Source: JAYUHK01 sp043767025
Lineage (GTDB): Bacteria > Bacteroidota > Bacteroidia > Chitinophagales > Saprospiraceae
DNA: 13,253 nt
Direction: 5' to 3'
Assembly: GCA_043767025.1 (NCBI GenBank)
Contig: JAYUHK010000080.1
Coordinates: forward strand, 1-13,253
The position numbers and the translations under genes were made by a program. The notes beneath the pieces are model-generated. The model was not told where the DNA came from and searched no databases. It saw nothing but the letters and a program-made list of their open reading frames with translations. Below, piece after piece: positions 7,542-13,253 of the stretch (positions are counted from its first letter, which is position 1; each line of letters starts with the position of its first letter).

Positions 7542-8057
7542 ATGAAGCAAATAATTACAAAATTATTTATTTTTAGTGTGTTATTGGCAGTGTCTTCTGA
7601 ATCTGCTCTTGCACAGAAGATTTTCGCGCTCACGGAAGACAACCAACCCATTGCTTTCAACGCATCAGCACCTAATGTTCTTACGCAGCCTTCCCTGATC
7701 GTGACCGGCATGGCTACGGGCGAAGAATTGGTAGGATTCGATGCTCGCCCCCGCACAGGCGAACTCTACACACTGGGCTACAACTCCTCGACGGCTATGG
7801 GCAGACTTTACAAACTCAATCCGCTCACAGGAACTCTTTTGGCAGTAGGAGCTGCTAACTTCGGCATCACACTCGGCACTGCTGCCAACAATGTGGCTTT
7901 CGATTTCAACCCAACTGTGGATAGAATCCGCGTTATCTCTACGACTGGAAAAAATTATCGCCTTCACCCAGATTTGGGTACGATAGTCGCCACTGACACA
8001 GATGTATCCTACGGCGCAGGCGATGCGAATGTAGGAATCGTTCCGACCATCGGATAA
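7542..8057 (+). CDS. N-terminal fragment of the DUF4394 protein (signal peptide plus part of first domain)
   Basis: This is the 171-residue open part before the TAA. It starts MKQIITKLFIFSVLLAVSSE, a clear signal peptide with predicted cleavage after ALA (residue 24). It then has the DUF4394 blocks GFDARPRTGELYTLGY, AFDFNPTVDRIRVIS and GKNYRL. The product would be exported across the inner membrane by Sec but has no type IX sorting tail, so it would stay in the periplasm or be degraded. Start codons upstream in the same frame (7497) would put extra residues in front of the signal peptide and are not favoured. Confidence 0.7.
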   Translation: MKQIITKLFIFSVLLAVSSESALAQKIFALTEDNQPIAFNASAPNVLTQPSLIVTGMATGEELVGFDARPRTGELYTLGYNSSTAMGRLYKLNPLTGTLLAVGAANFGITLGTAANNVAFDFNPTVDRIRVISTTGKNYRLHPDLGTIVATDTDVSYGAGDANVGIVPTIG

Positions 8058-8078
8058 ATTGCCTACTCCAACAGCTAT

Positions 8079-9500
8079 GTGGCAGCTACCAAAACAGCAC
8101 TTTATTATTTAGACGAGGGAAACAACACCTTCGGCACCGCTTTCGTAGCCACCAATCCCAACAACGGACAAATCAAAACCGTCGGCAACATCGGACTTAC
8201 GCTCAATGCTGCGGACAAAACTTTGGATATGGACGTAGCTTTCAACGGCACTTCTAATATTATTTATTTATCTGCCAATATCGCCAACAGTACAGCAGAT
8301 GCACTTTATACCATTAATCCCGCCAACGGGTCAGCTGCTTTGGTCGGCGCCATCGGTGCTACCCCTACCGCCGTCAAAGATATTGCGGTAGCTATTGACC
8401 GCACCGTGCCGCCATTGGCAGGGCGATTGGCTTTTGCGCTCACCACTCACGCCGCACCGCGTTTGGTAAGTTTCGACCTCCAAAATCCGAGCGTCATCAG
8501 AACCGATGTCGCTATCGGAGGGCTGAAAGCGGGACAGACTTTGGCAGCAATGGATATGCGTCCGCAAGACAACAAACTTTATGCACTCGGAGTCGCTACC
8601 GATACCTTTACGACCATCTATACCATCAATGACACGACAGGAGCAATGACTATTTTTGCAGACAGCGTGCGGTTGGACGTAGGAGGCAATCCAAATATCG
8701 GCTTCGACTTCAATCCAGTTGCCAATCGACTGCGAATAGTAAGTGCCGCAAGCGGCAAAAATTATCGCCTCAATCTGACTACTACGCCGATAACGGTTAT
8801 TCAAGACACTACGTTGAGTTACAAATCTACGGACATCAATGTGGGAAGAACTCCTTTTGTGGGTTCTGTCGCTTACACCAATAGTTTTGTGGGAGCTACG
8901 GCGACCAAAATGTTTGATATAGACGAAAAAGCAGGTTCTTTTTTGCAGCAAAACACTCCCAACGGCGGATTTTTGAACACGCTCGGCAGCATAGGACTTG
9001 TTTTTGACACTTTGGATTATTCGGTAGATATTGACATTGCGACTGGCGGAACTTCCGCTCTGCCCACCAATATTGCTTATCTGACTGCGAATGTTTTGGG
9101 AGGCAATAATTACGATAATCTTTACACGCTTGATATTGCTACTGGTGCAGCCACTTTGGTAGGTCGTATCGGAAATGGCGTAGGAATACGCGACTTAGCT
9201 GCCAAAATCGGCGGCGTAATCGTAGGCAACGAAGAATTGACGCTCAATGATTTGGAAGCTCGATACACTCCCAACCCAAGCTCCGGAAGGTTACAAATTT
9301 CTTTTGACAACAATACGTCCAGTGCCGTCGAAATATCGGTTTTTGACCTCAACGGTAGATTGATTGAGCGACAAAATTTTAGAAATACAGATAGAAATTT
9401 CCGCCACGAATTAGATTTGAGTCAGCAAGAAGCTGGTATTTATGTAGTTCGTCTTCGCACAGAGCAAGGATTTTCTGTCCAAAAAATCGTGAAATTTTAA
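8079..9500 (+). CDS. C-terminal fragment of the DUF4394 protein with type IX sorting domain
   Basis: This is the part after the TAA. The first usable start is a GTG at 8079, in the middle of the first domain (the in-frame text from 8058 is IAYSNSY before it), so independent translation is unlikely. From there 473 residues follow: the end of DUF4394 domain 1, the complete domain 2 (RLAFALTTHAAPRLVSFD onward, with GFDFNPVANRLRIVS and GKNYRLNL) and the sorting domain (PNPSSG to KIVKF). It has no signal peptide, so it could not reach the type IX machinery on its own. It is best treated as part of the interrupted gene. Confidence 0.6.
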   Translation: MAATKTALYYLDEGNNTFGTAFVATNPNNGQIKTVGNIGLTLNAADKTLDMDVAFNGTSNIIYLSANIANSTADALYTINPANGSAALVGAIGATPTAVKDIAVAIDRTVPPLAGRLAFALTTHAAPRLVSFDLQNPSVIRTDVAIGGLKAGQTLAAMDMRPQDNKLYALGVATDTFTTIYTINDTTGAMTIFADSVRLDVGGNPNIGFDFNPVANRLRIVSAASGKNYRLNLTTTPITVIQDTTLSYKSTDINVGRTPFVGSVAYTNSFVGATATKMFDIDEKAGSFLQQNTPNGGFLNTLGSIGLVFDTLDYSVDIDIATGGTSALPTNIAYLTANVLGGNNYDNLYTLDIATGAATLVGRIGNGVGIRDLAAKIGGVIVGNEELTLNDLEARYTPNPSSGRLQISFDNNTSSAVEISVFDLNGRLIERQNFRNTDRNFRHELDLSQQEAGIYVVRLRTEQGFSVQKIVKF

Positions 9501-9589
9501 AAAACTTTTAGTTATTTTGGTTTTAATTCGCAGTGTTTGGGTAATTTTTTATTTGTTACTCAAATGCTGCGATTTTTTTTGGCAATAAC

Positions 9590-9636
9590 AATTAAAAAAG
9601 CCCTTGAAGAAATTTTCTTCAAGGGCTTTTTTAATT
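9590..9636. terminator. Perfect 23-bp-stem bidirectional terminator
   Basis: AATTAAAAAAGCCCTTGAAG followed by AAA (9590-9612) pairs without mismatch with 9614-9636 around a single central T; in practice a few central A/T pairs form the loop. GCCCTTGAAG is the GC-richer core and T-runs lie on both outer sides. It stands 89 nt after the DUF4394 stop codon and before the convergent deacetylase gene, so it serves both strands. Confidence 0.85.
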
Positions 9637-9645
9637 ATAAGTTCC

Positions 9646-9744
9646 TGCACTTAAATAGATGACATTTGATATTCGACATAATTCATTGATTTTCAATAGT
9701 TTATGATAACTCAAAATTAAAAACTAAAAACTTATAACTACTTA
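9646..9744 (+). repeat. Dispersed ~99-bp direct repeat, copy 2
   Basis: This copy matches 1-99 with three mismatches in the same orientation. On its left side the flank (AAGTTCC) is visible, so this copy shows where the shared sequence may begin, unless copy 1 extends further beyond the window. It fills the space between the terminator and the end of the deacetylase gene and has no coding content. Confidence 0.85.
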
Positions 9745-9756
9745 TACCACTTTTTT

Positions 9757-10425
9757 TTAAGCGACCTGCTCCATCAGCAAACTGTTGTTTGTGGTGGCAG
9801 ACGCTTGTACTTTTTCGGTTATCGCTTCAAAGCGGTAGCCCAAATCAGCAAAGTGTGCAAGTACTTTCGGGAGTACGAATTTTATTTTTTCTTGTGCTTT
9901 CAAGCTGTCGTGAAACACTACGATAGAGCCAGCGCGGGCTTTGCCGAGTACGTTTTGCAGACACTGCTCGCGACTAATTTCGGGGTCGAAATCTCCGCTC
10001 AACACGTCCCACATCACTATTTCGTAGTGCCGCTGAAGGAATTGCGCTTGGCTGCGAGTCAGACGACCATAGGGCGGACGAAATAATTTGGACTTCACGA
10101 GCTGCGCGCACTGCCGTATATTGTGAAAATAATCCATTGTGTCACTCAGCCAGCCGTTGAGGTGCGAGTGGGTGTGATTGCCAATCGTGTGACCCGCTTC
10201 GACGACTTTTTGGAGTACGTCGGGGTGGCGGATAGCGTTTTCGCCGACACAAAAAAAGGTAGCTTTGGCATCGTATTGAGCCAACTGCTCCAAGACCCAA
10301 GGCGTTACTTCGGGAATCGGTCCGTCGTCAAAAGTAAGATACATTACTTTTTCTTGTGTGGGCATACGCCACAGGAAGTTGGGAAAAAGGTTTTGGATAA
10401 CCTTCGGTGTTTTTACTAAATACAT
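9757..10425 (-). CDS. Polysaccharide deacetylase, CE4 / NodB homology family
   Basis: This 222-residue protein carries the full carbohydrate esterase 4 motif set: TFDDGP (31-36; D33 catalytic base, D34 metal ligand), HTHSH (84-88; H84 and H88 metal ligands), RPPYG (116-120), DVLSGDFD (140-147) and VVFHDS (169-174; H172 catalytic acid). Such enzymes remove N-acetyl (or O-acetyl) groups from peptidoglycan, chitin-like or other polymers using a divalent metal. It begins MYLVKTPKVIQNLFPNFLWR; this start is typical of a compact Bacteroidota subgroup with no clear signal peptide, though the first 20 residues are mildly hydrophobic. The last 15 residues after the domain are not conserved. The gene stands alone, convergent with the DUF4394 gene. 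All catalytic residues are present, so it should be active; the substrate is unknown. Confidence 0.93.
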   Translation of the reverse strand: MYLVKTPKVIQNLFPNFLWRMPTQEKVMYLTFDDGPIPEVTPWVLEQLAQYDAKATFFCVGENAIRHPDVLQKVVEAGHTIGNHTHSHLNGWLSDTMDYFHNIRQCAQLVKSKLFRPPYGRLTRSQAQFLQRHYEIVMWDVLSGDFDPEISREQCLQNVLGKARAGSIVVFHDSLKAQEKIKFVLPKVLAHFADLGYRFEAITEKVQASATTNNSLLMEQVA

Positions 10426-10651
10426 AATGTTCGAGATTTTGGATATAAATAAGGATATTTGGTAGCCGCTTCTCTTTTGAAGTAGCTTTTTTTATGTAAC
10501 CTGACGCTATAACGCTTTTAGACTGCAAACTGCTGCCTGAGTAATATGGTTTTTATGTTAAACTTTTCTTAAACTTTTGTAGAGTAGCTTCTGTGGGTGG
10601 GCGTTGGGGCTGTTAGATTAGGCAAGATGCACTTTTTTTTTGAAAAAACAA

Positions 10652-10686
10652 CTTTTTTTTATTTTTTTGAAAAAATAAAAAAAAAG
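10652..10686. terminator. A/T-rich hairpin downstream of the gene relic
   Basis: CTTTTTTTTATTTTTTT (10652-10668) faces AAAAAATAAAAAAAAAG (10670-10686) around a G, giving a stem of about 16 pairs made almost entirely of A:T. It lies just downstream of the relic's stop codon on the minus strand (10709-10711), where a terminator would be expected, but it has no GC core. Confidence 0.45.
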
Positions 10687-10708
10687 AAGGTCAATATATT
10701 TGGGCGCA

Positions 10709-10879
10709 TTATTTAAGCAAATCAGCACGTTGGAAACTAATATCATTGACTTTACCGTTTTCGCCTTTGACAAACAATAAAATTTCGCAATTTTCTTTGA
10801 GTGGAGTGTAAGGAACGCGTCCAAAATAAGTTACTGTATTCTGACTTGTCTTTTGAGCCAAAACTGCGTTAGATTTTCG
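10709..10879 (-). pseudogene. C-terminal remnant of an unknown gene
   Basis: On the minus strand a frame of 56 codons runs from just after an in-frame TAA (10882-10880) to TAA at 10711-10709. Its text (AQKTSQNTVTYFGRVPYTPL, then KENCEILLFVKGENGKVNDI, then SFQRADLLK) looks like genuine protein, with an amphipathic beta-strand pattern. It contains no ATG. Its upstream end coincides with the palindromic element, whose outer arm covers the first third of it. I do not recognise the family. The simplest reading is that the 5' part was lost when the element arrived or by deletion. A small gene with a TTG or GTG start is less likely. Confidence 0.4.
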
Positions 10880-10971
10880 TTACGATGCACGGCATCGCTC
10901 CTCAAATCTGCCTTGTTTTGACCCAAAATTCTGCGTCACAATATTCAGTACCTTATTTTCTCTTCATTCCT
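10827..10971. repeat. Palindromic repeat element, left copy
   Basis: The sequence folds on itself around 10890. The outer arms (about 10828-10878 and 10902-10952) pair imperfectly, with roughly three quarters of positions complementary; clear blocks are TAAG-TACTG, TATT-TGAC, TTTTG-GCC/TCAAAAC and AGATTT. The centre is a perfect small hairpin CGATGC-ACG-GCATCG (10883-10897). The right part (10874-10971) recurs in inverted orientation at 13157-13253 with a single mismatch, and includes a short outer motif AGGAATGAAGAGAAAATAA (minus strand) beyond the palindrome. Such a design resembles a miniature non-autonomous element or a REP-like intergenic palindrome. No transposase is visible in the window. 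Confidence 0.7.
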
Positions 10972-11132
10972 AAAGCACGAAAGAGAAGCGAATAAAATCA
11001 CAAAATATAGTACTTTTTTCATAGTTTTTCAAATTTCAACATATTCTTTTTCGTAAATAAATAGAACAAAAATCTCCATTTTACGGTCACTTGCTCGCTT
11101 CCGAAGTGGAGCAGAGCAGGAGAAAATAGATG

Positions 11133-11669
11133 TTAATCCATTATCATAACTCCTCCCAAAGTTACATTAGTAACCAATCCAATTTTGTTGTAATTGAATG
11201 TAAGTATTCTATAATTACGCATACTTGTTTTGTAGTTAACACTTGTCAAATAATAACTTGAATTGATTGTGTATTCTAATTGAAAATTTTTATCTTCATT
11301 TGGTTTCCCCAAAAGCAGCAACACATTCGAGATATTAAGCCCGATTAAACACTCACCGTACTCTTTTGGGAATCGCTCAACAAAGGAATTATAAAAATGG
11401 CAATCGTACCTTCCATGTTTGAGCCAATTCGTATTTATTTTATCCACTAATTCTGGATTGCAGGGAAAGGGAATACGACGGTCGGAACGCCCAAATAAAG
11501 TATGGTCTATGTAGTACCAATCTCTTTTATCCATCAATTCAAGACTGTACGAAACGGGACCAGAGCGTTCATATTTAGTCTGCTCTGCATAATATAAGTT
11601 TTTGTCGGCGCAGGCGCAGCATAAAATCAATATGCTACCCATTACTATTTTTTTGAGGTGTTCCATCAT
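11133..11669 (-). CDS. Predicted lipoprotein of unknown function
   Basis: This 178-residue protein starts MMEHLKKIVMGSILILCCAC: a short basic head, a hydrophobic segment (about 9-18) and a cysteine cluster followed by ADKN, which looks like a lipoprotein signal peptide with the lipid on Cys20 (or Cys18). The box is not a classic L-A-G-C, so this is a moderate call. The mature part contains DWYYIDHTLFGRSDRRIPFP and a C-terminal unit LIGLNISNVLLLLGKPNED...LEYTINSSYYLT...ILTFNYNKIGLVTNVTL. That last pattern (threshold G-x-S-x-x-V-LLGKP, then strands and F/Y-x-K-G-x-V) recalls BamE/SmpA-like small outer-membrane lipoproteins, but I cannot assign it to a family. It is AT-rich and lies between the inverted palindromic elements, upstream of no obvious partner. 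Confidence 0.7.
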   Translation of the reverse strand: MMEHLKKIVMGSILILCCACADKNLYYAEQTKYERSGPVSYSLELMDKRDWYYIDHTLFGRSDRRIPFPCNPELVDKINTNWLKHGRYDCHFYNSFVERFPKEYGECLIGLNISNVLLLLGKPNEDKNFQLEYTINSSYYLTSVNYKTSMRNYRILTFNYNKIGLVTNVTLGGVMIMD

Positions 11670-12029
11670 TGTCTATTGTTTATAAATAATTGCAAAAAAT
11701 TACTCCCTCACGTTACGCAAAAAATCTTTTTTCTAAAATTTCAGACAGCATTTTATTCAAAGTCACTGTATTTTCAGACGTGCCTTGTAGAAATTCAAGT
11801 TTTTACAAAAATATCGTCTGGCGAAGCGAAAACTGTTTGAGTCTGGCGCAGCCGACGAGTATTTTTCGCGCGCCGACGGAATTTTTAAGCAAAAACTTTA
11901 GAATTTATACAGAGCACTTGATTTTTTTGGTTACTTTTTTTATCAAGAAAAAAAGTGACAAAGACCAAGTAAATAGATACAAAAATTAAGCTCAAATGAG
12001 CCAGTCAAAATGTTTTTGCGTAACATCAG
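11670..12029. other. Intergenic stretch between lipoprotein and VapC genes
   Basis: These 360 bases hold no convincing gene. The left part is the upstream region of the lipoprotein. Around 11818-11920 is a GC-richer patch (GCGAAGCGAAAACTG, GGCGCAGCCGACGAG, CGCGCGCCGACGG) of the sort found in dispersed intergenic repeats, and at 11930-11959 an A/T-rich hairpin follows. Two short frames on the plus strand (11658-11840 and 11690-11989) cross it but start inside promoter-type sequence and look spurious. Confidence 0.5.
11930..11959. terminator. A/T-rich hairpin, possible bidirectional terminator
   Basis: GTTACTTTTTTT pairs with AAAAAAAGTGAC around ATCAAG, a 12-bp stem with one mismatch. It lies 71 nt downstream of the VapC stop codon (minus strand) and could end that transcript. 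The stem is weak in G and C. Confidence 0.4.
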
Positions 12030-12431
12030 TTATCTTATGAACCAATTTTCAATTTTAATTCCGTCCAAGCGTTCAAAGTCTTTTATATTATCTGTAACCA
12101 AAATCAATTTATTTTCGATTGCAGTTACACCAATCAAAAGGTCAAATTCATCGTGAATCGGTTTTCCAATCTTATTGAGTCTAACTTTTTCTTTTGCATA
12201 TCTTTTTATACTACCAAAAATAGGAACAATAGATAGTCCATTCAGAAAAGCATCTACCGATTTGTGCGATTTTTTTGGGTTGTAACTATTTTCTGCACCA
12301 TATCGAAGTTCAACAATAGTAATTTCAGAAATATAAAAATTTTCTCGCCCTTTGTCTTTTATGATTTCATCAAGGTTTAGTTTTCCACGAAGAAAGAAGA
12401 CACAAGTACTCGGATCAAGTAAGTATTGCAT
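12030..12431 (-). CDS. vapC: PIN-domain toxin, VapC-like ribonuclease
   Basis: This 133-residue protein fits the PIN nuclease fold of VapC toxins, which cleave RNA with a divalent metal when freed from the antitoxin. The acidic residues expected at the active site are present: Asp6 in MQYLLDPSTCVFFLRG, Glu41 in ITIVELRYGAE, Asp97 in HDEFDLLIGVTAI, and Asp114 in LVTDNIKDFERL. The common text after the first Asp, DTN, is DPS here, and the usual VTNN is VTDN; both are tolerated variants. The C-terminus GIKIENWF is typical. The start codon overlaps the stop of the upstream antitoxin gene by one base (TGATG), the normal arrangement for translational coupling. The length equals the family norm. The gene is AT-rich and probably horizontally acquired. 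Confidence 0.9.
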   Translation of the reverse strand: MQYLLDPSTCVFFLRGKLNLDEIIKDKGRENFYISEITIVELRYGAENSYNPKKSHKSVDAFLNGLSIVPIFGSIKRYAKEKVRLNKIGKPIHDEFDLLIGVTAIENKLILVTDNIKDFERLDGIKIENWFIR

Positions 12432-12670
12432 CAGAATTTTATTTCTTTGTTTCTAAATCTTCTACTTGATTTTATGTCGGCAATAATTTCTTCGGCAGAT
12501 TGGTCCGAAGCGAATACACCAAATGATTTATAAAAAGCAGTTTCTTTGGTTTTAGTATCGGTCTTCAATGATTTTGAAAGGTTTTCTATGAGTTCAATTT
12601 TACTCATTGAGCTCAATCCTTCAAAAAGTCCTGAATAAGTTTCAACAATATGTCGGTCAATATACGTCAT
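12431..12670 (-). CDS. vapB: VapB-type antitoxin of the PIN toxin
   Basis: The 79-residue product precedes and overlaps the PIN toxin gene by one base, and should neutralise it by binding and repress their common promoter. The text YSGLFEGLSSMSKIELIENL (from about 12), SKSLK, then FYKSFGVFASDQSAEEIIAD and a basic end FRNKEIKF matches a Bacteroidota antitoxin type that I know only as the partner of PIN toxins. The C-terminal part (about 45-79) is the likely toxin-binding region: in such proteins a W/F-rich helix covers the active site. No clear DNA-binding motif (AbrB or ribbon-helix-helix) can be read with confidence from the N-terminus. A possible -7 element TAACTTTA (12697-12690, minus) lies 20 nt upstream of the start. 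Confidence 0.8.
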   Translation of the reverse strand: MTYIDRHIVETYSGLFEGLSSMSKIELIENLSKSLKTDTKTKETAFYKSFGVFASDQSAEEIIADIKSSRRFRNKEIKF

Positions 12671-13156
12671 CTGTTTAATCTTTTTTATGTAAAGTTAATC
12701 CAAATTTTACTTCGTTTTGTGAAAACAAAGCCAAACTCTACCTGCCCGAATAAACGCCGAAAATTTTCTCGAATTGTATTGCGTTTAAAAGTTCAAGCCG
12801 CCGAGCTTCCAGAAAAAGCAAACCGTAATTTCCTTTTTCGAGCGTCACAATGTTTGTTTGTCGAATTGTTGAATTTGAAGGGCTGCCGTTTTGCGCCTGC
12901 GTTCATAGAGATTGATAGGCAAAATTAGGTATGTTTTTGAATAAAAAAACGGATACTCGTCACAGATTTTGCTTGGCACAAAGCTACGGAAAATTTTGAT
13001 TTTTTTACTAAAAGATTGATATTCAGTTATTTTTTTGTGAATAAAAATTATATTTTTTATTTTTTGGAAAAAAGATTTAATTTTATTTGTCGTTTTTTTT
13101 ATTAAACCCTATTTTCACAAAAATTTTTTTCGCCTCAAGAATGGAGAAAAACTTAA
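12671..13156. other. Intergenic stretch right of the antitoxin gene
   Basis: About 486 bases separate the antitoxin gene from the inverted palindromic element. Near 12720-12930 is a GC-richer patch with protein-like text on the minus strand in two frames (RKTAALQIQQFDKQTL, and TLEKGNYGLLFLEARRLELL followed by NAIQFEKIFGVYSGR), which may be a decayed gene. A minus-strand TAGCTTTG (12986-12979) matches the -7 promoter consensus upstream of it. From 12990 to 13137 the sequence is AT-rich and featureless. Confidence 0.4.
12979..12986 (-). promoter_or_regulatory. Candidate -7 element TAGCTTTG on the minus strand
   Basis: TAGCTTTG matches TAnnTTTG. A TTTA stands 22 nt upstream, an imperfect -33. 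Transcription would run leftwards through the possible decayed gene at 12730-12930 towards the antitoxin gene, so it could also serve vapBC with a long leader. Confidence 0.3.
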
Positions 13157-13253
13157 GGAATGAAGAGAAAATAAGGTACTGAATATTGTGACGCAGAATT
13201 TTGGGTCAAAACAAGGCAGATTTGAGGCGCGATGCCGTGCATCGTAACGAAAA
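13157..13253. repeat. Palindromic repeat element, right copy (inverted, cut by window end)
   Basis: This is the reverse complement of 10874-10971 with a single mismatch (13228 against 10899). It contains the outer motif AGGAATGAAGAGAAAATAA, one complete arm, and the central hairpin CGATGC-CGT-GCATCG (13230-13244). The second arm would follow beyond base 13253, so the element is incomplete here only because the window ends. Confidence 0.85.

Larger units (their letters stand above)
7542..9500 (+). pseudogene. Secreted DUF4394 protein with type IX sorting domain, interrupted by an in-frame stop
   Basis: Read through, this is one 652-codon frame with a TAA at codon 172 (8055-8057). It encodes a signal peptide (about 1-24, cleavage after ALA), two tandem DUF4394 domains (about 25-290 and 296-560) and a C-terminal type IX secretion sorting domain (about 573-652: YTPNPSSG, then SVFDLNGRLIE, then GIYVVRL and a final KIVKF). 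DUF4394 has no known activity; the repeated GFDFNP-xx-xRIR and GKNYRL blocks suggest a beta-propeller-like fold. The two domains align at the stop: TIG-stop-IAYSNSY against FVGSVAYTNSF, so the lost residue was probably Ser (TCA to TAA is one change). The frame is otherwise intact on both sides. Possible explanations are a recent nonsense mutation, a sequencing error or readthrough. Without the second part the product would lack its secretion signal. Confidence 0.75.
10426..11132. other. Gene-poor AT-rich stretch with gene relic and palindromic element
   Basis: No intact gene is evident in these 707 bases. It holds the upstream region of the deacetylase, an A/T-only long hairpin (10652-10686), a C-terminal gene relic on the minus strand (10709-10879) and a palindromic repeat element (about 10827-10971). 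From 10972 to 11132 I see only AT-rich sequence and a short imperfect hairpin near 11088-11120 (TGCTC...GAGCA). A 68-codon frame at 10618-10824 on the minus strand is low-complexity (K/F-rich) and is not supported. Confidence 0.6.

Noticed and set aside
8331..8951. Minus-strand open frame (206 codons) opposite the DUF4394 gene
   Set aside because: It is antisense to conserved repeats; its S/R-rich, C/H-rich composition is typical of a shadow frame.
10618..10824. 68-codon minus-strand frame
   Set aside because: It is mostly low-complexity K/F text made from the A/T hairpin and runs in another frame across the better supported relic at 10709-10879.
12650..12928. 92-codon plus-strand frame right of the antitoxin gene
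   Set aside because: It begins inside the antitoxin gene and its promoter region on the opposite strand, and its text is basic and irregular; the minus strand reads more like protein.
1..13253. CRISPR array, tRNA, rRNA, insertion sequence with transposase
   Set aside because: No regularly spaced short repeats, no cloverleaf-like GGTTCGAATCC segments and no transposase-like reading frames were seen on either strand.

Overview
The window looks like a chromosomal segment of a member of the Bacteroidota. Supporting signs are a C-terminal type IX secretion (Por) sorting domain on a secreted protein, promoter sequences of the Bacteroidota type (TTTG about 20 bp upstream of TAnnTTTG), no clear Shine-Dalgarno sequences in front of starts, an 82-residue ATP synthase epsilon subunit without the helical C-terminal domain, and families common in that phylum (DUF6934, DUF4394). 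The sequence does not allow a narrower placement.

Layout. 1-99 is a dispersed repeat. 197-807 is an AT-rich two-gene module (DUF6934-like protein plus a 50-residue protein). It is followed by atpC (995-1243), which is convergent with an ATP-grasp enzyme gene (1346-2557, minus) across a strong bidirectional hairpin. A divergent intergenic region leads to asnB-type asparagine synthetase (2804-4576, plus), which converges on dnaN (4701-5816, minus) across another long hairpin. Divergent from dnaN is an M16-family peptidase homologue that has lost its zinc site (6059-7339). A secreted protein with two DUF4394 domains and a type IX sorting domain follows (7542-9500); one in-frame TAA interrupts it. 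A perfect 23-bp-stem terminator, a second copy of the dispersed repeat (9646-9744) and a polysaccharide deacetylase gene (9757-10425, minus) complete the core-like part.

From about 10.4 kb the window becomes gene-poor and AT-rich: a C-terminal gene relic (10709-10879), a palindromic repeat element (about 10827-10971), an unknown lipoprotein gene (11133-11669, minus), a VapBC-type toxin-antitoxin pair (12030-12670, minus), and at the very end a nearly identical inverted copy of the palindromic element, cut by the window edge. The lipoprotein and the toxin-antitoxin pair are therefore bracketed by inverted copies of one element, which suggests an accessory island.

How the genes relate. Apart from the VapB/VapC pair and the DUF6934/small-protein pair, the genes look like separate transcription units (energy, amino acid metabolism, replication clamp, envelope and secreted proteins). 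No large novel multi-gene system is evident. The points most worth following up are the palindromic element pair and what it encloses, the DUF6934 two-gene module next to atpC, and the disrupted DUF4394 gene.
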